DNA from: Parcubacteria group bacterium Greene0714_7 | GTDB lineage: Bacteria > Patescibacteria > Paceibacteria > UBA9973 > UBA2103 | Assembly: GCA_007378985.1 (NCBI GenBank) | Contig: VMHB01000005.1 | Span: 1-64,000 of the forward strand | Length of the DNA stretch: 64,000 nucleotides | Direction of reading: 5' to 3' | In this document: piece after piece, positions 55,814-63,581 of the stretch | How positions within the stretch are numbered: position 1 is the first letter of the stretch | Layout of the letters: each line of letters starts with the position of its first letter | Notes under the pieces: generated by a model | The model's input: the letters and a program-made list of their open reading frames with translations, nothing else | What the model was told of the DNA's origin: nothing | Database searches by the model: none | Program-made: the position numbers and the translations under genes

Positions 55814-56779
55814 ATGAAGAGTGATTTTATAGCAATTGGCGACACGGTAGTCGATGAATTCATTGAGCTTGAAGAAGCAAATGTACATTGTGATGTTAAT
55901 AGCGAGCAGTGCACCATTTCAATGCGTTGGGGCGACAAGATACCTTTTAAATCGGCTACGCTTGTTGCTGGCGTTGGAAATTCAGCCAACGCAGCGGTAG
56001 CAGCATCACGACTTGGATTAAAAGTGGCACTCGTTACACACACAGGTAAAGACAGCTATGGAGATGAAATTATTCGCACATTCAAAAAAGAGAGATTAAA
56101 TACTTCATATATAGCGCGCCAAAGCGGGGTACCCACAAATCATCACTACGTACTTTCCTATCAGTCAGAGCGCACCATTCTCGTGAAGCACGAGGCATAC
56201 GCATACCGCTTCCCTAAAAATCTACCTGAACCTAAGACTATATACCTGTCCTCTTTGGCTTCGACCGCTGAAAGTTATCACGATGAAATTGCTAGCTATC
56301 TTGAAATACATCCGAATATCTTTTTTGCTTTCCAACCAGGAACATTCCAAATGAAGTTAGGGGCAGAGCGACTCATGCGACTCTACCACCGTGCAAACAT
56401 TCTTTTTGTAAATAAAGAGGAAGCGGGGCGCATCCTCAAAACACCTGAACTGAAAGATATACGGACACTCGCGGAAGGATTACGAAGTTTGGGTCCTAAA
56501 ATAGTTGTGATTACTGATGGTCGCGCTGGAGCATATGCGTTAGATAAAGATGAGTTAATTCATCTCAACATGTACCCCGACCTCGCTCCTCCAATAAATC
56601 GCACAGGCGCAGGAGACGCATTTGCTTCAACTACCGTAACCTACCTTACGCTTGGCATGTCACTCAAGGATGCAATGTTCCGAGGCACTATTAATTCCGC
56701 CCATGTAGTGCAGAAAATCGGTGCACAAAAAGGACTCCTCACCAAAGAAGCGCTTGAAGAACTTGCAACAAAAAAATGA
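55814..56779 (+). CDS. PfkB-family carbohydrate kinase
   Basis: A ribokinase-fold sugar or nucleoside kinase. Seen: DFIAIGDTVVDEFIEL at the N-terminus, the glycine-rich VAGVGNSANAAVAASRLGLK (PfkB signature 1), VTHTGKDSYGDEII, NKEEAGRIL, VVITDGRAGAYAL, and the catalytic PPINRTGAGDAFASTTVTYL near residues 275-295 (GAGD with Asp base). Length 321 aa. It overlaps transaldolase by 4 nt, so a sugar-phosphate substrate of the pentose phosphate or fructose branch is likely; ribokinase, fructokinase and phosphofructokinase-2 cannot be told apart here. Confidence 0.9.
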   Translation: MKSDFIAIGDTVVDEFIELEEANVHCDVNSEQCTISMRWGDKIPFKSATLVAGVGNSANAAVAASRLGLKVALVTHTGKDSYGDEIIRTFKKERLNTSYIARQSGVPTNHHYVLSYQSERTILVKHEAYAYRFPKNLPEPKTIYLSSLASTAESYHDEIASYLEIHPNIFFAFQPGTFQMKLGAERLMRLYHRANILFVNKEEAGRILKTPELKDIRTLAEGLRSLGPKIVVITDGRAGAYALDKDELIHLNMYPDLAPPINRTGAGDAFASTTVTYLTLGMSLKDAMFRGTINSAHVVQKIGAQKGLLTKEALEELATKK

Positions 56780-57498
56780 CACCAAAAAAAATAGAGGAAC
56801 TGCGAATAAAACTCTACGCCGATGGCTCTGAAGAGAAAGAGATGCTCGCACTCGCCGAGAAAGCCTACATCAAAGGCTTCACTACGAATCCTACCTTGAT
56901 GCACAAAGCGGGTGTTACTGACTACACAGCATTTGCAAAAAAAATACTAACCGCTATTCCCAATAAACCAATATCGTTCGAAGTTTTTTCAGATGATTTT
57001 CCAGAGATGGAACGCCAAGCTCGCCTCATTGCTTCATGGGGCGAAAATGTATACGCAAAGATTCCTATCATGAATACAAAAGGAGAATCATCAGCCCCTT
57101 TAGTAGAAAAACTATCGAACGATAGCATCAAGCTCAATGTCACGATGATTCTGACCTCCGAGCAGGTACAAATCGCAACAGAGGCTCTGAGTACTTCAAC
57201 TCCATCAATCATTTCAGTCTTCGCAGGACGAATTGCGGATGTTGGTATTGACCCAATTCCTGTGATGCGAGACTCAAAAGCAATTACCTCCACAAAATCC
57301 TCCATTGAACTTTTGTGGGCTTCTACTCGTGAGCTTTTTAATATCTATGAAGCAGAAAGAATCGGTGCAGAAATCATTACCGTTCCCCCATCGATTCTGA
57401 AAAAACTAGGAGACATCGGCAAAACTCCGGAGGTACTCACCCTCGAAGGTGTGAAAGTCTTCTATGAAGACGGCAAAGAGGCTGGCTTCACCCTCTAA
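56776..57498 (+). CDS. tal: Transaldolase
   Basis: It moves a dihydroxyacetone unit between sugar phosphates in the non-oxidative pentose phosphate pathway. Seen: the strand motif YIKGFTTNPTLMHKAGV, ISFEVFSDDFPEMERQARLI, the Schiff-base Lys in NVYAKIPIMNTKGES near residue 96, LNVTMILTSEQVQIA, and ISVFAGRIADVGIDPIPVMR. At 240 aa it is the short form related to TalC/MipB. The ATG overlaps the pfkB stop (ATGA). Family B palindrome at 57503-57534 follows directly. Confidence 0.94.
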   Translation: MTPKKIEELRIKLYADGSEEKEMLALAEKAYIKGFTTNPTLMHKAGVTDYTAFAKKILTAIPNKPISFEVFSDDFPEMERQARLIASWGENVYAKIPIMNTKGESSAPLVEKLSNDSIKLNVTMILTSEQVQIATEALSTSTPSIISVFAGRIADVGIDPIPVMRDSKAITSTKSSIELLWASTRELFNIYEAERIGAEIITVPPSILKKLGDIGKTPEVLTLEGVKVFYEDGKEAGFTL

Positions 57499-57502
57499 CA
57501 CA

Positions 57503-57534
57503 TTCCTATATATCAGTTAACTGATATATAGGAA
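57503..57534. repeat. Palindrome family B, copy 2
   Basis: A perfect 32-nt palindrome, TTCCTATATATCAGTT plus its mirror image. It lies between the convergent tal and transketolase genes, 4 nt past the tal stop. Compared with copy 1 (15282-15313), a T has become C on one arm and an A has become G on the other. Confidence 0.7.
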
Positions 57535-57554
57535 ACGCATCGGATTTAAAACAG

Positions 57555-58550
57555 TTACTTCGATTTTCTAGCGAGCACTTTCAGAACTGCTTTTTCTATG
57601 CCAATCGCATCAAGACCGTAGTAGTGTAAAAGCTCTTGTGGCTCGCCTGACTGACCGAACGCGTTATGCATACCCACAAACTCCATAGGCACTGGATGAT
57701 TTTGTACGAGAAATTCCGCAACGGCACTGCCAAATCCTCCCGCTACTTGGTGTTCCTCCACCGTTACTACTGCACCCGCATCTTTCACTGCTTCTAAAAT
57801 AGTTTTTTCATCAAGTGGCTTTACTGTGTGACTATTTATAACCGATACGCTAATCCCCTTTCCCTCTAACGACTTCGCTGCAAGAAGTGCTTCATATACC
57901 AAATGTCCCGCAGCTATAATTGCGACATTGGGTTTTTCTGGTTTCCAAAGATAGTATGCTTTCCCAATTTCAAATGGAGTTTCCGGAGTTGTAAATGTCG
58001 CAACTTTGTCACGACCAAATCGCAAGTATGTTGGCTTGCCATTTTTAGCAGATGCAACCACCGCTTTTCTTCCTTCTTCTGCGTCCGCAGGAACGATGAC
58101 AATCATGTTGGGAAGCGCTCGCATCATTGCAATGTCTTCAAGCATTTGGTGTGTTGCGCCATCAGGACCCACCGAAATACCTGCGTGCATTCCACACACT
58201 TTCACCGGCACATTATTTAAAGCAATCGTGGTGCGAATCTGTTCGTAGTTACGCCCCGGACTAAACGCAGCGTAGGACGCGATGAATGGAATTTTTCCAA
58301 CCGCAGCCATACCCGCCGCAACAGTTGCGAGGTTTTGCTCCGCAACACCAACCTCCACAAATCGATCTGGAAATTCTTTCTGAAACCACGATGCGCGCGT
58401 AGAGTCACCTAAATCAGCCGATAGAACAACAACATTCTTGTTTGCTTTTCCTGCTTCCACGGTGCCCATACCAAGCCCATCGCGAGTAGGCGTTTTTTCA
58501 ATTGCGTCGGTAAATACTTTTTCTGAGAGTTTTGCGTCTTGTGGAATCAT
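57555..58550 (-). CDS. tktB: Transketolase, C-terminal subunit
   Basis: The pyrimidine-binding and C-terminal domains of a split transketolase. Seen: KVFTDAIEKTPTRDGLGMGT, VVLSADLGDSTRASWFQKEF, the catalytic Glu in VGVAEQNLATVAAGMAAVG near residue 75, GISVGPDGATHQMLEDIAMM, and the C-terminal VEEHQVAGGFGSAVAEFLVQ. Length 331 aa. The N-terminal half is encoded at 58709-59551, with a 36-aa membrane peptide gene in between. Confidence 0.94.
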   Translation of the reverse strand: MIPQDAKLSEKVFTDAIEKTPTRDGLGMGTVEAGKANKNVVVLSADLGDSTRASWFQKEFPDRFVEVGVAEQNLATVAAGMAAVGKIPFIASYAAFSPGRNYEQIRTTIALNNVPVKVCGMHAGISVGPDGATHQMLEDIAMMRALPNMIVIVPADAEEGRKAVVASAKNGKPTYLRFGRDKVATFTTPETPFEIGKAYYLWKPEKPNVAIIAAGHLVYEALLAAKSLEGKGISVSVINSHTVKPLDEKTILEAVKDAGAVVTVEEHQVAGGFGSAVAEFLVQNHPVPMEFVGMHNAFGQSGEPQELLHYYGLDAIGIEKAVLKVLARKSK

Positions 58551-58570
58551 GAATATAGAATTGCAGTAAA

Positions 58571-58681
58571 TCAGTTCGTAAGGAATCTCACTATAAGAAT
58601 AAGCACGATTAGCGTAGCGACGAGTATGAGTACTTTTACTGCACCCTTAAACACAATGTCGTAAATCTTATTTTTATCCAT
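58571..58681 (-). CDS. Single-span membrane peptide between the transketolase halves, 36 aa
   Basis: It begins MDKNKIYDIVFKGAVKVLIL and continues VATLIVLILIVRFLTN: a short charged start and one clear membrane helix. It has its own start and stop, lies 27 nt after the N-terminal transketolase gene and 20 nt before the C-terminal one, all on the same strand, and no competing frame exists. No homologue comes to mind. It may be a chance hydrophobic ORF, but the placement inside an otherwise tight operon argues for a gene. Confidence 0.5.
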   Translation of the reverse strand: MDKNKIYDIVFKGAVKVLILVATLIVLILIVRFLTN

Positions 58682-58708
58682 ATGTATATAGTATAACCGT
58701 GCTAAAAA

Positions 58709-59551
58709 TTACTTTTTTGCTGACTCGCGAATTTGCGCAATAAACGACTCCTCTTGGTCCGCTTTCGGTGGATTGCCATGCCAGTGGTAATCAAACTCAA
58801 TCTCCTTAACGCCTTTCCCGGGAATAGTGTGGGCAAGAATCATCGTGGGCTTCTCATAAATAGCCTTCGCTTCTTCAACGGCACTCACAATCTCAGTCAT
58901 GTTATGGCCATCAATTTCAATAACATGCCAATTAAATGCACGGTATTTATCTGCCAATGGCTCCAGTGGCATCACGTCTTCTGTCATGCCTTCTATCTGA
59001 ATATTATTCCTATCCATAATCGCCGTGAGATTGTGCAATCTATTTTTGCCAGCAAACATTACGCCTTCCCATGTGTTTCCTTCTTGCTGTTCCCCGTCGG
59101 AAACTGCGCAATAGGTCCGCCATTTTTCCCCGTCCATCTTCGCTGCATATGCAATACCCGCCGCTTGTGACAAACCAGAACCAAGTGGTCCTGATGTTGT
59201 TTCAAGTCCTGGCAACATGTCACGCTCTGGATGCCCCTGAAGACGGCTGCCAAGCTTGCGGAGAGTCAAACATTCTTCAATCGGGAAATATCCAGCATGG
59301 GCCATTGCAGAATATCTAACAGGCGTTATGTGACCATTCGAAAGAATAAGTCGATCACGCTCTTCCCAATCAGGATTTTTAGGGTCATGATTTAAAATAT
59401 GAAAATAAAATGCAGTAAATATATCTGCCATTCCTAAAGGACCTGCGGTGTGACCAGACTTCGCAGCAACAAGCATGCGAATGATTGTCTCGCGTACATC
59501 GCGCGCTTTTTCTTCAAGAGCAGTAATTTGTTCGTCAGTTAAATGACTCAT
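58709..59551 (-). CDS. tktA: Transketolase, N-terminal subunit
   Basis: The thiamine-diphosphate-binding half of transketolase. Seen: MLVAAKSGHTAGPLGMADIF, DRLILSNGHITPVRYSAMAH, ETTSGPLGSGLSQAAGIAYA, the ThDP motif AVSDGEQQEGNTWEGVMFAG then KNRLHNLTAIMDRNN (GDG...NN-type, here SDG), and ILAHTIPGKGVKEIEFDYHW HG. Length 280 aa, matching the split type. Its start overlaps the rpe stop by 4 nt (ATGA), so it is in one transcript with rpiB and rpe. Confidence 0.94.
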   Translation of the reverse strand: MSHLTDEQITALEEKARDVRETIIRMLVAAKSGHTAGPLGMADIFTAFYFHILNHDPKNPDWEERDRLILSNGHITPVRYSAMAHAGYFPIEECLTLRKLGSRLQGHPERDMLPGLETTSGPLGSGLSQAAGIAYAAKMDGEKWRTYCAVSDGEQQEGNTWEGVMFAGKNRLHNLTAIMDRNNIQIEGMTEDVMPLEPLADKYRAFNWHVIEIDGHNMTEIVSAVEEAKAIYEKPTMILAHTIPGKGVKEIEFDYHWHGNPPKADQEESFIAQIRESAKK

Positions 59552-60234
59552 ACGCGTAGTGATTCCAAATAGTTGATGACTTCTTTTGGATTCTCCGATT
59601 TAAAAATAAATGAACCTGGCGCAAGTCGTGTAGCCCCTGCGGAAACTAATAACGAAGCAGTGTCTTTATTCACCGCACCATCAACTTCAATAATAACATT
59701 CGGATAGCGCTTTTTAACTTCACGAATTGATTCAAGAACTCTAGGGTCAAAAGGCTGCCCCTGCTTTCCTAGGTTAGCAATTCCCATGAGCTGAACAACG
59801 CTAATGTGTTCAATGTACTCATCGATACGCGAAATTGGCGTATCCACATTAAGCGCAATTCCGAGCTCAATTTTATCCTTTGCAATGACTTGGCACGCCC
59901 CAAAATTATGTTTCGTTTCAATATGAATGAGCGCACGACATATGCCAGCTTGAATCCAATCCGAAAGTAGATTTTCAGGATTGTGCACCATCATGTCTAA
60001 CTCAAAATCAAAATCTTCCCAATGTGGCAAGGTTTCATCTCCTAATACAATTCGTTGAAATTGCTCTTGGTCTTCTGGGTGCATGGGCCACGAAATATTC
60101 GGGACAAATATTCCATCGGTGATATCAATTTGAAATGTTGATACCAAACCTCGTACGCGACCAATTTTTTCATCGAGCTCTTTAAATGTACTCGCAGGAA
60201 GTGAAGGAATTACTTCAATCATGAAATCAATCAA
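59548..60234 (-). CDS. rpe: Ribulose-phosphate 3-epimerase
   Basis: It interconverts ribulose 5-phosphate and xylulose 5-phosphate. Seen: EVIPSLPASTFKELDEKIGR, FQIDITDGIFVPNISWPMHP (metal Asp), FELDMMVHNPENLLSDWIQA, VQLMGIANLGKQGQPFDPRV, and IIEVDGAVNKDTASLLVSAG. The motif around QLMGIANLGKQGQ replaces the usual MSVxPGFGGQ, and His of the N-terminal metal site is less clear, so substrate preference could differ from canonical Rpe. Length 228 aa. It overlaps rpiB by 8 nt at its upstream end (less if the Met at 60222 is used) and tktA by 4 nt. Confidence 0.88.
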   Translation of the reverse strand: MIDFMIEVIPSLPASTFKELDEKIGRVRGLVSTFQIDITDGIFVPNISWPMHPEDQEQFQRIVLGDETLPHWEDFDFELDMMVHNPENLLSDWIQAGICRALIHIETKHNFGACQVIAKDKIELGIALNVDTPISRIDEYIEHISVVQLMGIANLGKQGQPFDPRVLESIREVKKRYPNVIIEVDGAVNKDTASLLVSAGATRLAPGSFIFKSENPKEVINYLESLRV

Positions 60235-60733
60235 TCATTTCGTGCCGCCTTTGATGCCGAACGTTTCCACTAAACGGTGTTTCAAGCCAACGCCTTACTG
60301 CATCTTTTGCCTCTTCTTCGGTGAGAAATCTTCCAGCGAGAGAAAGTATGTTTGAATTGTTATGCTCGCGCGTTGAAGTGACCATATCTAGCTTAGCACC
60401 ATCGGCATCTACTTGTGGTCCCTTTGGTTCACCGTAATACACAACTGCACGCACTCCTTTAAAACGATTTGCCGTAAATGCCTCGCCTTGCCCTGAGCCA
60501 CCAATAACAATTCCACGTACATGCTCTGGATCTTCAGAAACCTTCACCCCCGCTTGTTTGATAAATAGTGGGTAGTCATCAGCCATATCAAGTGTAAAGG
60601 CGCCAACATCTTCTACTTCGTATCCAAGCCCTTGAACAAAGGGCTTCAATATTTCTTTTAGCGCAAAACCTCCATGATCAGCTGCAAAAACTATTTTCAT
60701 CCCGTTAGAAGTCTTACCATAAACAGTTTTCAT
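60227..60733 (-). CDS. rpiB: Ribose-5-phosphate isomerase B
   Basis: It interconverts ribose 5-phosphate and ribulose 5-phosphate. Seen: MKIVFAADHGGFALKEILKP (the RpiB N-terminus, with Asp and His), YEVEDVGAFTLDMADDYPLF, RGIVIGGSGQGEAFTANRFK (the GSG phosphate loop), and VTSTREHNNSNILSLAGRFL. The usual active-site Cys of CGTGxG is Gly here (VIGGSGQG). Two starts compete. An ATG at 60733 lies 7 nt after TAAAAT and gives an 11-residue extension ending SNG; the family-typical Met at 60700 lies in the 3' arm of the inverted-repeat leader. I list the longer form. The element fills the gap after gap. Confidence 0.92.
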   Translation of the reverse strand: MKTVYGKTSNGMKIVFAADHGGFALKEILKPFVQGLGYEVEDVGAFTLDMADDYPLFIKQAGVKVSEDPEHVRGIVIGGSGQGEAFTANRFKGVRAVVYYGEPKGPQVDADGAKLDMVTSTREHNNSNILSLAGRFLTEEEAKDAVRRWLETPFSGNVRHQRRHEMID

Positions 60734-60805
60734 ATAAAATATTTTAGAAACTTAGATTTGAATCTGCACAATATGCAATCCGTACGCTGGAACTTCTAAC
60801 GGGAT
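60699..60805 (-). promoter_or_regulatory. CCCGTTAGAA inverted-repeat leader of rpiB
   Basis: On the minus strand ATCCCGTTAGAAGT (60805-60792) pairs perfectly with ACTTCTAACGGGAT (60712-60699). The 3' arm ends on the T of the inner ATG (60700-60698). Inside lies TAAAAT-ATTTTAT-ATG, the same internal arrangement as before malic enzyme. Compared with gnd, one A-T pair has become G-C on both arms. Confidence 0.75.
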
Positions 60806-60810
60806 TCATA

Positions 60811-61836
60811 CTAAAGATATTTTCCTGCTTCCGTTACGTGCTTAAGTAGCGTATGCACATACCCCATTTCATTGTCATACCAACTGAGCACCTTAACGAG
60901 ATTGCCATCAACCACACGAGTCATCGAAAGATCTGCAATGGCGCCGTAAGGTTCACCAATGATGTCAGAAGAAACAATTTCTTCATCGGTTGCAGTAAAA
61001 ATTCCTTCCCAGCGCAGATCCTTTGCGGCTTTTCGTAAAACATCATTTACCTCTTCAACGGTGGTAGCTCTTTTTGCAATGAAGGTAATGTCTGCAACGG
61101 AGCCTGATGGAACAGGTACTCGAAGTGAAATGCCATCAAACTTTCCTTTCAAAGGTTCGTACACTGTCGCAACGGCAACAGCTGCGCCTGTAGAAGAAGG
61201 AATAATGTTTTGTGCCGCCGCCCTTCCTTCTCGCATATCTTTTTTGGAAATGCCATCAACAATCGCCTGACTTGCGGTGTATGCGTGTGTAGTAGAAAGA
61301 ATAGCTTTTTCAATTCCAATTGCCTTGTCAAGAATCGCAATCACGGGGCTCGCTGCATTCGTGGTGCATGACGCATTTGATGACACCTGGCAGGTTGCCA
61401 GCTTTTCATCGTTGATACCCATCAAAACCATTGCGCTTGTTACCCCTGTAGGAACTTCGCCTTTTGCAGGTGCAGTGATGACAACACGCTTTGCACCCGC
61501 AGTTATATGTACCGATGCTTTTTCATAATCATTAAAGACGCCAGTAGCTTCGACAACGATATCAACACCAATATCTTTCCACGGAAGATTTACAAGTTCT
61601 TTCTCTGCGGAAAAAACAACTTTTCTCCCATTCACTAAAAGTCCGCCATCTGTAGGCTCGATAGAAAATAATGCGCGACGATATACAGAGTCGTATTTAA
61701 GAAGATAGGCAAGATTTTTTACCTCTGCCAAATCATTAACCGCAACAACCTCTAAATTTGGATTCTCCTCGGCAAGCCTGAAGAATGCCCGTCCTATTCT
61801 GCCAAAACCATTGATAGCTACGCGAATTTTTTTCAT
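60811..61836 (-). CDS. gap: Glyceraldehyde-3-phosphate dehydrogenase
   Basis: The NAD-dependent glycolytic dehydrogenase. Seen: RVAINGFGRIGRAFFRLAEE at the N-terminus, VVEATGVFNDYEKA, the catalytic SNASCTTNAASPVIAILDKA near residue 155 (Cys), HAYTASQAI, NIIPSSTGAAVAVATVYEPL KGK, LRVPVPSGSVADITF, and SWYDNEMGYVHTLLKHV. Length 341 aa. It heads the gap-rpiB-rpe-tktA-tktB run. TAAAAT ends 6 nt before its ATG. It is divergent from the transposase. Confidence 0.97.
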   Translation of the reverse strand: MKKIRVAINGFGRIGRAFFRLAEENPNLEVVAVNDLAEVKNLAYLLKYDSVYRRALFSIEPTDGGLLVNGRKVVFSAEKELVNLPWKDIGVDIVVEATGVFNDYEKASVHITAGAKRVVITAPAKGEVPTGVTSAMVLMGINDEKLATCQVSSNASCTTNAASPVIAILDKAIGIEKAILSTTHAYTASQAIVDGISKKDMREGRAAAQNIIPSSTGAAVAVATVYEPLKGKFDGISLRVPVPSGSVADITFIAKRATTVEEVNDVLRKAAKDLRWEGIFTATDEEIVSSDIIGEPYGAIADLSMTRVVDGNLVKVLSWYDNEMGYVHTLLKHVTEAGKYL

Positions 61837-61842
61837 CCCGTG

Positions 61843-61848
61843 ATTTTA
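61843..61848 (-). promoter_or_regulatory. -10 box for gap (leaderless)
   Basis: TAAAAT on the minus strand, then CACGGG and the gap ATG (6 nt). Confidence 0.5.
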
Positions 61849-61873
61849 ACACGCTTAGTTTTCTCATCCCCAC

Positions 61874-61904
61874 ACAATGTTCGACTTCGTAAGTCGAACA
61901 TTGT
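61874..61904. repeat. REP-like hairpin upstream of the transposase
   Basis: Arms ACAATGTTCGACTT and AAGTCGAACATTGT (14 bp) around CGT, 18 nt before the transposase ATG. The stem is shared with the internal copy at 62065-62099, but the loop (CGT versus ACG) shows the two are in opposite orientation. Confidence 0.8.
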
Positions 61905-61922
61905 AGAATAAAGTAAAGAATT

Positions 61923-62603
61923 ATGGATCTGTACCATGCACTTAATCGTGGAGTCGAAAAGAAAGATATTTTTCTTGATACGCAAGACTATGCACGTTTT
62001 GTGCACGATTTGTATGTATTCAATGATATTCGCCCAGCAGAAAATACGCGTCGCAACCTACAACCTCAAATGTTCGACTTACGAAGTCGAACATTTGAGA
62101 AGAGGGAGAAATTAGTGGAGCTGCACGGTTGGTGCTTAATGCGGAACCACTATCACCTGCTTCTATCAGAAAAAAGTGAAGGCGGTATTGCCAAATTCCT
62201 TCGAAAATTAAATATAGGGTATGCAAAATACTTCAATGAAAAATACGAACGGAATGGGTATGTATTTAGCGGACGGACGAAAAAAGTACTGATAGAAAAT
62301 GACGCTCAATTCAACTATATCCTTCACTACATTCATTTGAATCCACTTGATTATCTGAAAGGTGCTGAAGAGTGGAGAATACGGAGTAAAGGTGGTATCA
62401 AAAACCTGAAGGATGCGCTAGCGTACCTTAAATCCTACCGCTGGAGTAGTTACCTTGATTACATTGGGGAACAAAACTTCCCTTCTATACTTACCACTTC
62501 TCTTTTTGGAGAGCCATCAGGAAGTTACGAAAAAACTATAGAGAAGTATCTGAAAGGTGCCGAACATACTGAGCTCAAATCAAACTCAATCGCGTTAGAA
62601 TGA
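61923..62603 (+). CDS. REP-associated tyrosine transposase (Y1_Tnp, RAYT-like)
   Basis: A single-strand DNA transposase of the IS200/TnpA-REP type, acting on hairpins with a catalytic Tyr and a His-hydrophobe-His metal pair. Seen: LYHALNRGVEKKDIFLDTQD, WCLMRNHYHLLLSEKSEGGI (the HYH metal motif), KLNIGYAKYFNEKYERNGYV then FSGRTKKVLI, and YILHYIHLNPLDY. The catalytic Tyr is probably in GYAKYFN. Length 226 aa. REP-like hairpins flank it at 61874-61904 and 62603-62627, the second starting on the last base of the stop codon. A third perfect hairpin lies inside the gene at 62065-62099, encoding MFDLRSRTFE in a region that is variable in this family. Confidence 0.9.
   Translation: MDLYHALNRGVEKKDIFLDTQDYARFVHDLYVFNDIRPAENTRRNLQPQMFDLRSRTFEKREKLVELHGWCLMRNHYHLLLSEKSEGGIAKFLRKLNIGYAKYFNEKYERNGYVFSGRTKKVLIENDAQFNYILHYIHLNPLDYLKGAEEWRIRSKGGIKNLKDALAYLKSYRWSSYLDYIGEQNFPSILTTSLFGEPSGSYEKTIEKYLKGAEHTELKSNSIALE
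62065..62099 (+). repeat. REP-like hairpin inside the transposase coding sequence
   Basis: Arms CTCAAATGTTCGACTT and AAGTCGAACATTTGAG (16 bp) around ACG. The reading frame stays open through it. Confidence 0.85.
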
Positions 62604-62627
62604 TGTGGGACCTACGAGGTCCCACAT
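62603..62627. repeat. REP-like hairpin downstream of the transposase
   Basis: Arms ATGTGGGACCT and AGGTCCCACAT around ACG, starting at the last base of the stop codon. The stem is identical to the hairpin inside pheT (38344-38368). Confidence 0.8.
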
Positions 62628-62645
62628 ATTATTGATTGGGGGGGG

Positions 62646-63581
62646 TTAGCGGATTTGAACACGACCTCCGCGAATGAGAAAACGACCTCCTTTTATTTTG
62701 AATTTTGCTAGAGAGGTACTGCCAGTTTCAGTTGAGGTGTAGGTGATGATGATGAGTCCGCCAGCGCCGTTGCCACCACTGCCAGCAAACCCATTGGCAT
62801 CGCAACGCGCCCCACCTCCTCCTGCCCCACCACCATAATTTCCTCCATTGCCACCGTTACCACCGCTAAATGCTCCCGGCCCTGCTGAACCTCCTACACC
62901 ACCTCCACCGCCGGAACCATATCCTGGGGTAGTGCTGTATTCGTAGCCTGGATACCCAACTCCACCAGCGCCCCCGTCAGAAGGAAGATCAGGACAAAAA
63001 TCAAATCCTCCGTCACCATTGAAACCACCAAAACCAGCATCAGCATATCCTGTGACTACCTGTCCAGCGCCATTTGGTCCTGCCGCATTCCCCCCCCAAC
63101 TCGCTCCATCGCTTCCACTATATTTAACGGTTCCAACTGAAGCCGCTGCGGTCCCTCCAGTTCCATTAGTTGAACCCGAAGCAGTTGTACCCCCCTTTGC
63201 ACACACAGAAGGAGTTGGAGAACCAGCACAGGTGGTAGCCGTAGTATTAAAAACAGTATCAGAAGTCGCAATAACTCGATAGGTCACACTTGCGCCTGCA
63301 GTTAAATCAAGATTACTTATACTGGCGTACGCACCACCACCACCGCCACCACCGCCAACGTTCGCCGAACCTCCGTGCCCACCACCGCCAATTGTCTCAA
63401 TAGTGTCAACATCTGACCAATCGGCAGGAACTGTCCAGCTGGTTCCAGAAGTTAGGAAAACTCTTTTTGAAAGTGCGGCGTGAGCTTCATGCTGAGGAGT
63501 AATGAATGTGCTACCAAGAAAAACAAAAACACCAAAAACAAAAAGGTGGGCAAGGCCGTGTAATGTTTTTTCTATATTCAT
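62646..63581 (-). CDS. Secreted glycine-rich surface protein, 311 aa
   Basis: A secreted protein of unknown role. A signal peptide (LAHLFVFGVFVFLGSTFITP, then HEAHAAL) precedes VFLTSGTSWTVPADWSDVDT IE and a very Gly-rich body with GGGGHGGSANVGGGGGGGGA, ending GGAGGLIIITYTS, the layout of glycine-rich-domain surface proteins in many phyla. The last ~25 residues are basic (FKIKGGRFLIRGGRVQIR). It overlaps the upstream 127-aa gene by 4 nt, so the two are co-expressed. The poly-G run at 62639-62647 lies just past the stop. Confidence 0.75.
   Translation of the reverse strand: MNIEKTLHGLAHLFVFGVFVFLGSTFITPQHEAHAALSKRVFLTSGTSWTVPADWSDVDTIETIGGGGHGGSANVGGGGGGGGAYASISNLDLTAGASVTYRVIATSDTVFNTTATTCAGSPTPSVCAKGGTTASGSTNGTGGTAAASVGTVKYSGSDGASWGGNAAGPNGAGQVVTGYADAGFGGFNGDGGFDFCPDLPSDGGAGGVGYPGYEYSTTPGYGSGGGGGVGGSAGPGAFSGGNGGNGGNYGGGAGGGGARCDANGFAGSGGNGAGGLIIITYTSTETGSTSLAKFKIKGGRFLIRGGRVQIR

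Noticed and set aside
63290..63370. GGN/CCN-rich tracts as microsatellites or a regulatory repeat
   Set aside because: They are codons for poly-Gly in the glycine-rich surface protein; the same holds for about 27878-27912 in the Ig-repeat gene.
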